Shown here: one piece after another, positions 1 through 6,466 of the stretch
Position numbering within the stretch: the first letter of the stretch is position 1
How the letters are laid out: each line of letters begins with the position of its first letter
NCBI GenBank assembly: GCA_963768715.1
Contig: CAVYJC010000003.1
Span: 186,001-250,000, forward strand
DNA: 64,000 bases
Source: DATKEJ01 sp963768715
Lineage (GTDB): Bacteria > Bacteroidota > Rhodothermia > Rhodothermales > DATKEJ01
Direction of reading: 5' to 3'
Notes under the pieces: generated by a model
What the model was told of the DNA's origin: nothing
Seen by the model: the letters and a program-made list of their open reading frames with translations, nothing else
Database searches by the model: none
Made by a program: the position numbers and the translations under genes

Positions 1-1
1 C

Positions 2-259
2 GGAATCCAGTCCGGTCTGTTCTATGTCAGTGGAGACGGCGAAACGCTCGTTGGTTTCGACCTGCTGTTCGCCCATCAGTCGCTCCTTTTCGATGAGCAG
101 AGTCGCTTCAGGTATCTTTTGCAGCGCGCAACAGACGAAAAGGAATGGCTCCCACTCGAAGTCACAGTCAACACATTCCTGAACCTCCCGCTTTCAAAAG
201 GTCAGCGTTTCGAGCTTCGCGCACGGTACTCGGATCCCGTACCGAACCATGGTGACTGA
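2..259 (+). CDS. C-terminal end of an unrecognised protein (5' end outside window)
   Basis: An open frame enters from the left edge and runs 85 codons to a TGA at 257-259. The visible part is soluble-looking, alternating hydrophobic and charged residues in a beta-rich pattern (GLFYVSGDGETLVGFDLL near the start, ending RARYSDPVPNHGD). I see no catalytic motif and do not recognise the family. Its stop overlaps the first possible ATG of the biotin ligase gene by 11 bases, so the two are probably co-transcribed. Confidence 0.6.
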   Translation, partial: GIQSGLFYVSGDGETLVGFDLLFAHQSLLFDEQSRFRYLLQRATDEKEWLPLEVTVNTFLNLPLSKGQRFELRARYSDPVPNHGD

Positions 260-1146
260 TCACACGTTTCATCACATGCAGTCGCTGACTCGCCACATCG
301 ACAGACTGAACGCTATGCTGCGCACAAACCGCTGCGGCAGGGCTTGCCGATGGTTCGACACGGTGGATTCGACTAACTCGGAGGCTCTGTCGTGGGCCAG
401 GCAAGGTGCGGGGGCAGGATCTCTTGTCGTAGCGGATTTTCAGAAGCAGGGTCGGGGACGTTTCAAGCGCTCGTGGACTGCCGATCCGGGACGGAATCTG
501 ACGTTCTCTCTTGTTCTGGATCGCCAATGAAGTGCGGGCTCACCTCGAACTGCTGCCGATTGCACTCGCAGTCGCCACTGCAGAGACGCTTGGGGCGATC
601 GTCGCTCCTCACCAGCCGCTCATAAAATGGCCAAATGACGTTTTGCTGGCCGGTCGGAAAGTCTGCGGCATCCTCATCGAGTCGTCGCTGCCGTCCCACA
701 GTGACCGACGTGGAGGCTACGTCGTGGCCGGTATCGGCATTAATGTCAATCAGGAGAAATTCCCTGACGAAATTGCAGAGGTGGCCACGTCGATCTTTCA
801 GGTCCTCGGTCGACAGACCGACCGCATCCTGTTGCTCAGCGAAATCCTCCTTTCGATCGAGTCTGTGCTGGCTGAAACGGCAACCGGCGTGACGCAAGCC
901 CTTCGAGATCGGTACGAGGCCCGGATGGCGGGCATCGGCGAGACCGTACGGTTTTCGTATGTCGAGCGCGACCGGGCAACCGAGGGAACGCTGCTTGGGA
1001 TCGACGATGCGGGCGGCCTGCGCATTCGGACTCAAGACGGCATCCAAACACTCAGAGCAGGCGAAGTGACATTGCGGGAGGCCCGACGCGGCCATTCCGC
1101 GATTGCCCGCGTTACAGATCAATCGAGGCCGGCATCCTCATCGTGA
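249..1146 (+). CDS. birA: Biotin--[acetyl-CoA-carboxylase] ligase, interrupted by a +1 frameshift
   Basis: Attaches biotin to the carrier subunit of acetyl-CoA carboxylase through biotinyl-AMP. The first frame (249-530) carries VDSTNSEAL, the nucleotide loop as GRGRFKRSW, and GRNLTFSLVL, then hits TGA at 528. The rest continues in the next frame from about 511: ELLPIALAVA, KWPNDVL, GILIE, GIGINV and a C-terminal SH3-like part. Skipping one base near 516-530 restores a normal protein of about 298 residues. There is no N-terminal helix-turn-helix, so it would be a ligase only, not a repressor. It overlaps the preceding gene and is followed one base later by coaX. A biotin ligase is normally essential, so a sequencing insertion is more likely than true loss. 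An alternative start is ATG 276. Confidence 0.85.
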
Positions 1147-1147
1147 C

Positions 1148-1921
1148 ATGCGGCTACTTGCAATCGATATCGGTAATTCGCGTATCAAATGCGCCCTGTT
1201 TCTCGAGACGGAAATCGAACGGACGTTCGAGATGGCATCTGACCGCCTCGCGTCCGGGGCCTCTTATCGACACGCGTTGCGGTCCCACGTTGGAGATCTT
1301 ATTCCCCAACGTGCTGCAATCGCGTCGGTCGTTCCGGAACTGGACGAGCGGATTTCTGACGCGGTGAAACGCGAATTCATGCTGCTCCCCGAGTTCATTC
1401 GTGCCGGCGACCTCGACGAACGCCTTCTCGAATACCATCCTCGGGCCAGCCTGGGCGCCGACCGCCTGGCCGCCGCGATCGCGGGCCATTTGCTCTACGG
1501 AGGAGGCGGGCGGCCGATCATCGTAATCGACGCCGGAACGGCCGTCACTTTCGAGGTGGTTGGATCAACGGGTCGCTATCTCGGCGGCGCTATCTGGGCG
1601 GGCCCGCAACTTGTGGCCGACGCACTGAGCCGCGGCACGAGCCTGTTACCGGACATCAATCCGGCGCTACCGAAACGTCTTCCGGCCACCGACACCGAAT
1701 CGTGTATCCGAGCGGGGATCCTCTACGGCTTTCTCGATGGCGCGGCGGGCATTCTCGACCGTCTGCAGAAAAAGGCCGGTCCGACAACCTACACGGTCGC
1801 GACAGGCGGATACGGCTCATGGCTCTGCGAGCGGCTCGACTCAATTCAAGCGTTCGATCCCACGCTCGTGCTGCACGGCATTCGGCTGATCGTGGAAGGC
1901 CGGCTGCCTACGCCCGAGTAA
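1148..1921 (+). CDS. coaX: Type III pantothenate kinase
   Basis: Phosphorylates pantothenate, the first step of coenzyme A synthesis. The 257-residue product has the ASKHA-fold landmarks of CoaX: LLAIDIGNSRIK at the N-terminus (phosphate 1 loop), GADRLAAAI in the middle, and VIDAGTAVTFEVV (phosphate 2/adenosine region). The start is ATG 1148, giving MRLLAIDIGNS; the frame stays open further upstream but that part lies inside birA. It sits one base after the birA stop, a gene pairing common in bacteria that suggests joint translation. Its 3' end overlaps the convergent uridine kinase gene by 14 bases. Confidence 0.95.
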   Translation: MRLLAIDIGNSRIKCALFLETEIERTFEMASDRLASGASYRHALRSHVGDLIPQRAAIASVVPELDERISDAVKREFMLLPEFIRAGDLDERLLEYHPRASLGADRLAAAIAGHLLYGGGGRPIIVIDAGTAVTFEVVGSTGRYLGGAIWAGPQLVADALSRGTSLLPDINPALPKRLPATDTESCIRAGILYGFLDGAAGILDRLQKKAGPTTYTVATGGYGSWLCERLDSIQAFDPTLVLHGIRLIVEGRLPTPE

Positions 1922-2528
1922 ACATTGCGACGCGCGCAAGCACCATCTCCATCGCGACGTCGTTCATTCCACCGCCCGGAATAATGACGTCGGCGAACCT
2001 CTTGGAAGGTTCGACAAACTCCAGATGCATGGGCCGAACCGTACGGTCGTATTGCTCGAGAATGGAGTCGATGCTGCGGTGCCTCTCGGTCAGGTCGCGC
2101 CTGATCCTGCGGATCAGACGAACGTCGTCTGCCGTGTCGACGAACAACTTGATATCCATCCGGGAACGAAGCTCTGGCTCGGCGAGGACGAGAATACCGT
2201 CTAGAATGATGACCGGCCGAGGCTCGAGATGCCTCGTTTCCTCCAGACGAACGTGATTGGAAAAGTCATAAATGGGACAGGCAATGGCGTGTCCCTGACG
2301 CAACGCTTCCAGATGACGCACACAAAGCTCGGTTTCCAGGGCGGCCGGATGATCGAAGTTGAAAACGGCCCTTTCCTCGAACGGGAGATGCGAGAGGTCG
2401 CGGTAGTAGGCGTCGTGCTCCAGGATGGCGATGTGCTCGTGGCCAAAGGTATCGAGAATCCGACGCTGAACGGTACTCTTTCCTGAACCCGATCCGCCGG
2501 CAATGCCGATGATGATCGGAGGTTTCAT
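1908..2528 (-). CDS. udk: Uridine kinase
   Basis: Phosphorylates uridine and cytidine in pyrimidine salvage. The 206-residue length is typical. It has the P-loop GIAGGSGSGKST at residues 8-19, the HDAYYRDLSHLPFEER substrate segment, FNFDHPAALET, the RxxRR lid region (RLIRRIRRDLTER), and FVEPSKRFADVIIPGGG near the C-terminus, as in other Udk proteins. It is the second gene of a leftward pair after yaaA (18 bases between them) and converges on coaX with a 14-base overlap. Confidence 0.95.
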   Translation of the reverse strand: MKPPIIIGIAGGSGSGKSTVQRRILDTFGHEHIAILEHDAYYRDLSHLPFEERAVFNFDHPAALETELCVRHLEALRQGHAIACPIYDFSNHVRLEETRHLEPRPVIILDGILVLAEPELRSRMDIKLFVDTADDVRLIRRIRRDLTERHRSIDSILEQYDRTVRPMHLEFVEPSKRFADVIIPGGGMNDVAMEMVLARVAMFTRA

Positions 2529-2546
2529 AGCCGGATCTGTTGTAAG

Positions 2547-3350
2547 TCAGGACGGGACGACGACAATCTTCCCGTCGCGTCCATTGTCGTCCCAACTCAC
2601 GTCCACGACTTTCAGCGGACTGTCTTCTTCGAAGTCGGTCAGTGACTCGATGGAGTCGGCGGAACCGCGAACGAGCGTATTGACGAATTTACCCCGGAAC
2701 TCATCTACGCCCTCCTCGATGCGCGTGAGCTTGCCCTTAGACTTGCGATAGAACTCGATGTCGACGTGAGCTTCGTAGCGGCTATCGGACTTCCAGAAGG
2801 CACCAAAACGATCCGGCAGGAGATTCCACACGAAGTGGCCGGCCAACAAATCATTCAGCGTCTTGCTCACATACGGCGTCCAGAAATCCACAATCGACCC
2901 GAGATCCGGAAGCTCTGCTGCGAGTGACAAATAGTATTCGGGGATCAGATCATCGGGCCGAAGTAACCCAAACAGCGGGGAGAAAATTACCCCATGTTCG
3001 AGCAAGCGTCGCTGCGCCCCGGTCGGCAGATTCTCAAAGTCGAGCGCCTCGTACATCACGCCAGGACGATACCGATCGAGCGCCGACATCAGCGGGCTCG
3101 TCATGACCTCTGTGTTGCAGCCTACGGCGTGTTCGACATTGTCCGGTGGAACGTCCAGAAGGGCGGCCAGGTCGTCTACCGCGTCACCAAGCGTATTGAG
3201 TGACTCAACGACTTGCCGGCGCTCGGGATTTAGTCCAACAAAATAGTTGAACGTATGAGACGACCGCCGATCAAACATTTTCGGGGCCAACGAATTTCCC
3301 CCGGAGACTTTTTCGTCTGAAGGGGGAAGCAGAATAGAAAACCCTGCCAT
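2547..3350 (-). CDS. yaaA: YaaA-family (DUF328) protein, peroxide stress response
   Basis: The 267-residue product matches the YaaA/DUF328 family: LLPPSDEKVSGG at the N-terminus, YEALDFENL near residue 100 and SPLFGLLRPDDLIPEYYLSL in the middle. In E. coli YaaA lowers free iron and so limits DNA damage during peroxide stress; the fold binds DNA in vitro. Family membership is clear from motifs; the role here is by analogy. The gene lies between the YtxH protein (15 bases upstream) and udk in a leftward run. Confidence 0.88.
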   Translation of the reverse strand: MAGFSILLPPSDEKVSGGNSLAPKMFDRRSSHTFNYFVGLNPERRQVVESLNTLGDAVDDLAALLDVPPDNVEHAVGCNTEVMTSPLMSALDRYRPGVMYEALDFENLPTGAQRRLLEHGVIFSPLFGLLRPDDLIPEYYLSLAAELPDLGSIVDFWTPYVSKTLNDLLAGHFVWNLLPDRFGAFWKSDSRYEAHVDIEFYRKSKGKLTRIEEGVDEFRGKFVNTLVRGSADSIESLTDFEEDSPLKVVDVSWDDNGRDGKIVVVPS

Positions 3351-3365
3351 CCTCGATACTCGAGT

Positions 3366-3689
3366 CTAGGACGCCGCGTCCCGTGTACGCCGTATCTCGT
3401 TGATCAGCTCGTTCGCATCCTGCATGATTTGATCGGCTTGACGCTGCGCACCAGCCACGACCTCAGCCGCGGAATGCCGCGCCTCGCTATCTTCCTGGAT
3501 GCGATTTACACGTACACCCAAATCAGCCAGATATCCCGCAAGGTTCTCGAGATGGTATGCAGCTCGCCTCCGGATCTCAACACCCCGTTCGGGAGCAATG
3601 AGAATCCCAATCCCGATACCCAGAAGGGCACCGAAGAGAGCGCCAAAAACGGCACCGGATACTCCGCCTGCCTCGTGTGACTCGCTCAT
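3366..3689 (-). CDS. YtxH-domain small membrane protein
   Basis: A 107-residue protein with one glycine-rich membrane segment at about residues 9-29 (GAVFGALFGALLGIGIGILIA), directly followed by APERGVEIRRR, the usual YtxH signature, and then a charged helical, probably coiled-coil tail with alternating E, Q, R and A. YtxH proteins are envelope-associated and linked to stress in Bacillus; no biochemical function is established. It probably shares a transcript with yaaA and udk. Confidence 0.78.
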   Translation of the reverse strand: MSESHEAGGVSGAVFGALFGALLGIGIGILIAPERGVEIRRRAAYHLENLAGYLADLGVRVNRIQEDSEARHSAAEVVAGAQRQADQIMQDANELINEIRRTRDAAS

Positions 3690-3724
3690 CTGGTTCTAAA
3701 GGCTGCAAACGAACCTTACCGTAA

Positions 3725-3820
3725 CTAACGGTTCTTCTTCTTGTGTCTGTTCTTGCGAAGGCGCTTCTTGCGCTTGTGCGTCGCAATCTTATGTCGCTTT
3801 CGCTTTCGACCGCAGGGCAT
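3725..3820 (-). CDS. AURKAIP1/COX24-domain 31-residue basic protein (probable ribosomal protein)
   Basis: A very short frame translates to 31 residues, about two thirds K, R or H: it starts MPCGRKRKRHKIATHKRKKR and ends with a basic tail. This fits the COX24/AURKAIP1 family, whose mitochondrial member mS38 and mycobacterial relative bS22 bind the decoding centre of the small ribosomal subunit. Such short proteins are widespread in Bacteroidota and often missed. It is 35 bases upstream of the YtxH gene in the same direction. No Shine-Dalgarno is visible. The family call rests on composition, length and the RKRxHKxxxHKRKKR pattern. Confidence 0.72.
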   Translation of the reverse strand: MPCGRKRKRHKIATHKRKKRLRKNRHKKKNR

Positions 3821-3880
3821 GTATGTTAGCGTAATGGTTGTTCTAAACTAGTCGGTTAAAATACGACGTCCAGGGTACTC

Positions 3881-4009
3881 ATGAAAGAGCAGGCGGACGC
3901 TTCACTGCGAATCCGCGGGCGTCCGCGCAAAAACGCGAACCCCAAGCCTCCTCATGTGCGTATGATGCCCGACCGGCCGTTCTCGACCAGTACTCCGCCG
4001 CATGACTGA
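3881..4009 (+). CDS. Candidate small protein with AT-hook-like motif, upstream of hydrolase
   Basis: ATG 3881 to TGA 4007-4009 encodes 42 residues. The N-terminal part reads LRIRGRPRKNANPKPP, resembling an AT-hook (GRP core with basic flanks) that binds the minor groove of AT-rich DNA. Its stop overlaps the hydrolase start as ATGACTGA, an arrangement typical of translational coupling, so it could be a small DNA-binding protein, a coupled leader, or only a chance frame. The gene-free stretch it fills (3821-4001) also contains an inverted repeat (GCGGACGC at 3892-3899 with GCGTCCGC downstream) inside the ORF. Confidence 0.35.
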   Translation: MKEQADASLRIRGRPRKNANPKPPHVRMMPDRPFSTSTPPHD

Positions 4010-4826
4010 TTACACCGTACAAACCAGAGATGGGTTCCGGTTCGTTGACGAGGGTCCCACTCGCCACCCTTTTCCCGTAGTGCTTCTCCACGGGATGCTG
4101 GGGACGTACGAGAACTGGCGTTCGACGATTTGCGCTCTGGCCGGCGCCGGTCATCGCGTCGTCGCCCCCGTCCTTCCCGTCTATGATCTGCCCGAATCGG
4201 AGACAAGCGTCAGCGGCCTGATGCGCTATACGCGCAGGCTTACCCAGGCGCTCCACATCAAGAAGCCGATCCTCGTTGGAAACTCCCTCGGTGGACATGT
4301 GGCCCTCCTTTACGCATTGCAGCAAACCGACCCGCCCTCCGCATTGATTCTCACGGGCGCCTCTGGAGTCGATGAGATCGTCCTGGGTGAATCGACACCC
4401 CGGCGATTCGATCGGGAGTACGTCAAGGAACGAGCCGCTCTGACTTTCTACGACCCTCGCCATGCATCGGAGCAACTCGTCGACGAGGTGATGGGTATCG
4501 TGGCGGACCGAAATCGCGTGATTCGACTCATCAAGATGGCACGTTCGACGCGCCGAGAACGAGTCGAGGACGAATTGAGCGAAATACGCATTCCAACACT
4601 ACTCATTTGGGGAACTGAGGACCGCCTGACACCACCGGCCATCGCCCATCGCTTCCGAACCAGGATGTCGAATGCGAGACTCGAACTCATCTCAGCCTGC
4701 GGACACGCTCCGATGATCGAGCATCCGAAACGTTTCAACAAACTCGTGCTCGAATTCTTGGGCACGCTGAATCAGCACCAACATGGGCTCGCAAGACCCG
4801 GTATCAGCCTCCCCGCCGATCGTTAG
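4002..4826 (+). CDS. Alpha/beta-hydrolase fold protein
   Basis: A 274-residue hydrolase with the standard order: oxyanion strand VVLLHGMLGTYENW at about 26-39, nucleophile elbow GNSLGG around residue 93 (Ser), a lid region, then the acid at LIWGTEDRLTP and the histidine at SACGHAPMIEHP near residue 243. It is a serine esterase, lipase or C-C hydrolase; the substrate cannot be told. No signal peptide is visible, so it is cytoplasmic. It overlaps a 42-codon ORF by 8 bases and is followed by an RNA candidate on the same strand. Confidence 0.85.
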   Translation: MTDYTVQTRDGFRFVDEGPTRHPFPVVLLHGMLGTYENWRSTICALAGAGHRVVAPVLPVYDLPESETSVSGLMRYTRRLTQALHIKKPILVGNSLGGHVALLYALQQTDPPSALILTGASGVDEIVLGESTPRRFDREYVKERAALTFYDPRHASEQLVDEVMGIVADRNRVIRLIKMARSTRRERVEDELSEIRIPTLLIWGTEDRLTPPAIAHRFRTRMSNARLELISACGHAPMIEHPKRFNKLVLEFLGTLNQHQHGLARPGISLPADR

Positions 4827-4855
4827 AATTTTTTTGACAAAAATGCACAAAGTTG

Positions 4856-4885
4856 TTGGCATCCGCCATTTCCGTTTTGTATTAT
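4856..4885 (+). promoter_or_regulatory. Sigma70-like promoter of the RNA candidate
   Basis: TTGGCA at 4856-4861 and TATTAT at 4880-4885 with an 18-base spacer; predicted start near 4892. The boxes lie in a short AT-rich stretch after the hydrolase stop, and no ORF of useful length follows, which fits a promoter for a noncoding transcript ending at the hairpin at 5025-5063. Confidence 0.5.
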
Positions 4886-4891
4886 CGGATA

Positions 4892-5063
4892 AGCTCTGGA
4901 TGCCTCAATCGGCCCCAATGCCCATCTCAATCTCATACACATGGGGCCGATAATCTGCAGGCACTCCGCTGATGAGCCTCCAGAATATGTCAGCGGAGAG
5001 TATGCCGACTCATCTAGAGTTAACATGCCAGGTGGTCGCCTCCCCACCTGGCATTCTTTTTTT
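4892..5063 (+). ncRNA. Unassigned structured RNA candidate with possible pseudoknot
   Basis: Between the hydrolase and the lipoprotein I see a promoter, about 130 bases of paired sequence and an intrinsic terminator, with no convincing ORF. Hairpin 1: TGCCT (4901-4905) with AGGCA (4959-4963), extended by ATCGGCCCCA (4908-4917) with TGGGGCCGAT (4942-4951). Hairpin 2: CTCCGCTGA (4964-4972) with TCAGCGGAG (4990-4998), 17-base loop. The 5' segment TCTGGA (4895-4900) is fully complementary to TCCAGA (4979-4984) inside the loop of hairpin 2, giving a possible pseudoknot. It lacks the SRP tetraloop region, RNase P or 6S hallmarks I would recognise. It could be a trans-acting small RNA or, less likely given the strong terminator, a leader of the next gene. 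Confidence 0.5.
5025..5063 (+). terminator. Intrinsic terminator of the RNA candidate
   Basis: A perfect 11-bp stem, ATGCCAGGTGG (5025-5035) with CCACCTGGCAT (5044-5054), an 8-base loop, then TCTTTTTTT (5055-5063). It is 200 bases after the hydrolase stop and 90 bases before the next ORF. Confidence 0.88.
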
Positions 5064-5152
5064 AGGTCAAAATTTCTGCCCGTAGCTTCCTGGATCCGTT
5101 TCGCGGCTAAGATCTTGATAGACCGACGTCGGTACAACGCGTACCTGAACTC

Positions 5153-5635
5153 GTGACATCGAATTTCCTCATGACCCCGAAACTCTACGCGCGATTCGTC
5201 ATCTTCGGGCTGTTGCTATTTGCCACGGTCGGATGCGGTCGTACGCTCAGTTCTCTGTATGAGGATTACCGCATCGAGAACACACCCATTCCGTCGGACG
5301 ACATTCACGAGGCGATCGTCAAGGCGGTAACGGACGCAGGTTGGAAGCTCGACACATCAGCGGCGCCCAACGTGATTTCGACAGAAGAGGTCACTGTCGC
5401 CCAATGGGGCCTGTACAAAATCGTGGTGTCGCTGGACGTCGCCCCGATCAACGGCACGCACGTCCGCGTCTTCGTTCATCCTTATCGCGTATATCTGTGG
5501 GGCGCCCGCTCCAAAATGCCCTATATGAGCCGGCGGGTGAGGAACTACGTCCTGCCTGATCTTTCCGAGACGCTTGCCCAGCACGGTATTGTTGCGCTCG
5601 ACGTCAATCTGGCGCAAGAGGCGGCCGGCGACTGA
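5153..5635 (+). CDS. Hypothetical lipoprotein
   Basis: 160 residues beginning with a lipoprotein signal: a positive start, a hydrophobic stretch (FVIFGLLLFATVGC) and a lipobox-like TVGC, Cys at about residue 25; if ATG 5171 is used instead the signal is shorter and more typical. The mature part has no motif I recognise; it contains a repeated aromatic pattern (VHPYRVYLWGAR, MPYMSRRVRNYVLP) and looks like a small alpha/beta domain, probably periplasmic and anchored to a membrane. Its stop lies within the start of a tmRNA-like fragment. Confidence 0.65.
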   Translation: MTSNFLMTPKLYARFVIFGLLLFATVGCGRTLSSLYEDYRIENTPIPSDDIHEAIVKAVTDAGWKLDTSAAPNVISTEEVTVAQWGLYKIVVSLDVAPINGTHVRVFVHPYRVYLWGARSKMPYMSRRVRNYVLPDLSETLAQHGIVALDVNLAQEAAGD

Positions 5636-5710
5636 TACGCTCCCTGCTCGCCGGCATAGCATAAGGCACCGATCACAGCCGGACCCGGGCCGGACTTACG
5701 GCATCTCCAC
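5632..5710 (+). pseudogene. Degenerate partial copy of tmRNA
   Basis: Two blocks match the functional tmRNA downstream, in the same orientation. 5645-5679 matches 5968-6002 with about four mismatches (shared core GGCATAG.GTAAGGCACCGA). 5683-5712 matches the 3' T-arm and acceptor end at 6152-6181 (25 of 30 positions), including GGCATCTCCACAA. The roughly 150 bases separating these blocks in the real tmRNA are missing. The 5' half, tag frame and intact acceptor stem are absent, so this is not functional. It may be the scar of a past integration at the tmRNA 3' end. Confidence 0.65.
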
Positions 5711-5813
5711 AAATGCCGTGCAGCATCCGCGTCAAGACGGCCTGGAACCGTCCCTGCTCACTCAGAGTTTGAATGACGTAGTGCCGGTCTTCCGGTCTGT
5801 TCTTTCAGGAAAT

Positions 5814-6178
5814 GGGGATGTTCTGGCTTCGACGGTTGATGTATGCTTCGTATTGCGTGTCGAGCTCCTCAGTACGCTCGTAAAAGAGGCTGAGAAACTT
5901 CGTAAATGCGAATAACTACGCTTACGCGCTGGCTGCTTAAGAACGGCCGGCTGTCTTACGCTGACGCGTGCTCGCTGGCATAGCGTAAGGCACCGAACAC
6001 AGTGAGCTGGTCGTGGCGGTTTGACTGGACTCAAGCGACAAGAACCAATCAGTCTCAGCCGGGTGCCTGCCGTGTCGATCGGCGTGATGCACCTGGTGAA
6101 ATACCAATAGATCGACTACACACGTAGGTGTGCGCAAGTATGCCCATCCGGACCCGGGTTCGACTCCCGGCATCTCCA
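5814..6178 (+). ncRNA. ssrA: Transfer-messenger RNA (tmRNA)
   Basis: Rescues stalled ribosomes and tags the nascent chain for degradation. The 5' end GGGGATGTTCTGGCTTCGAC is the classic tmRNA start, and GGGGATG (5814-5820) pairs with CATCTCC (6171-6177) to form the acceptor stem with discriminator A at 6178. The T arm is GGTTCGACTCC. The tag frame at 5908-5940 reads GCG AAT AAC TAC GCT TAC GCG CTG GCT GCT TAA, giving ANNYAYALAA, ending in the usual ALAA degron. One-piece form, about 365 nt; CCA is not encoded after the discriminator. A strong terminator follows. Confidence 0.96.
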
Positions 6179-6188
6179 CAACTCTTCT

Positions 6189-6226
6189 CGCCCTGACCGT
6201 GCATGTCGCTGGTCAGGGCGTTTTTT
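6189..6226 (+). terminator. Intrinsic terminator of ssrA
   Basis: CGCCCTGACC (6189-6198) pairs perfectly with GGTCAGGGCG (6211-6220); a 12-base loop, then TTTTTT (6221-6226). It starts 10 bases after the mature 3' end of tmRNA. Confidence 0.92.
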
Positions 6227-6466
6227 GTCCCTCAGCGGGTTAGCCACACCGGAATGTGGTCACGCCGGTCCTGTCAGTTCCGTCTCCTCCGATCATCCGG
6301 CCCTGGCGAAGACCCGGTTCGCTTCCTTCAGCACAGACAATTGAAAGTCGCCCCCGGCGTCGTTAATTAGGACCTTGGAAATGTCGCCGGGAAAAAGCTC
6401 GTCGGTGCGCGATTCTTCGCTAAGACGCAAGGCCCCATTCATGTCAGAAATGAACAGAATTTCGGT
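6227..6466. other. Gene-free stretch before the polysaccharide locus
   Basis: 240 bases separate the tmRNA terminator from the first glycosyltransferase. No tRNA, repeat or clear promoter is visible. A short leftward frame crosses it (6293-6562), but it overlaps the 5' end of the next gene and has no recognisable motif. Confidence 0.5.

Noticed and set aside
528..530. Programmed +1 frameshift of the prfB kind in birA
   Set aside because: No Shine-Dalgarno-like spacer or slippery CUU-UGA context is seen, and five other breaks in the window share the sign without any common motif.
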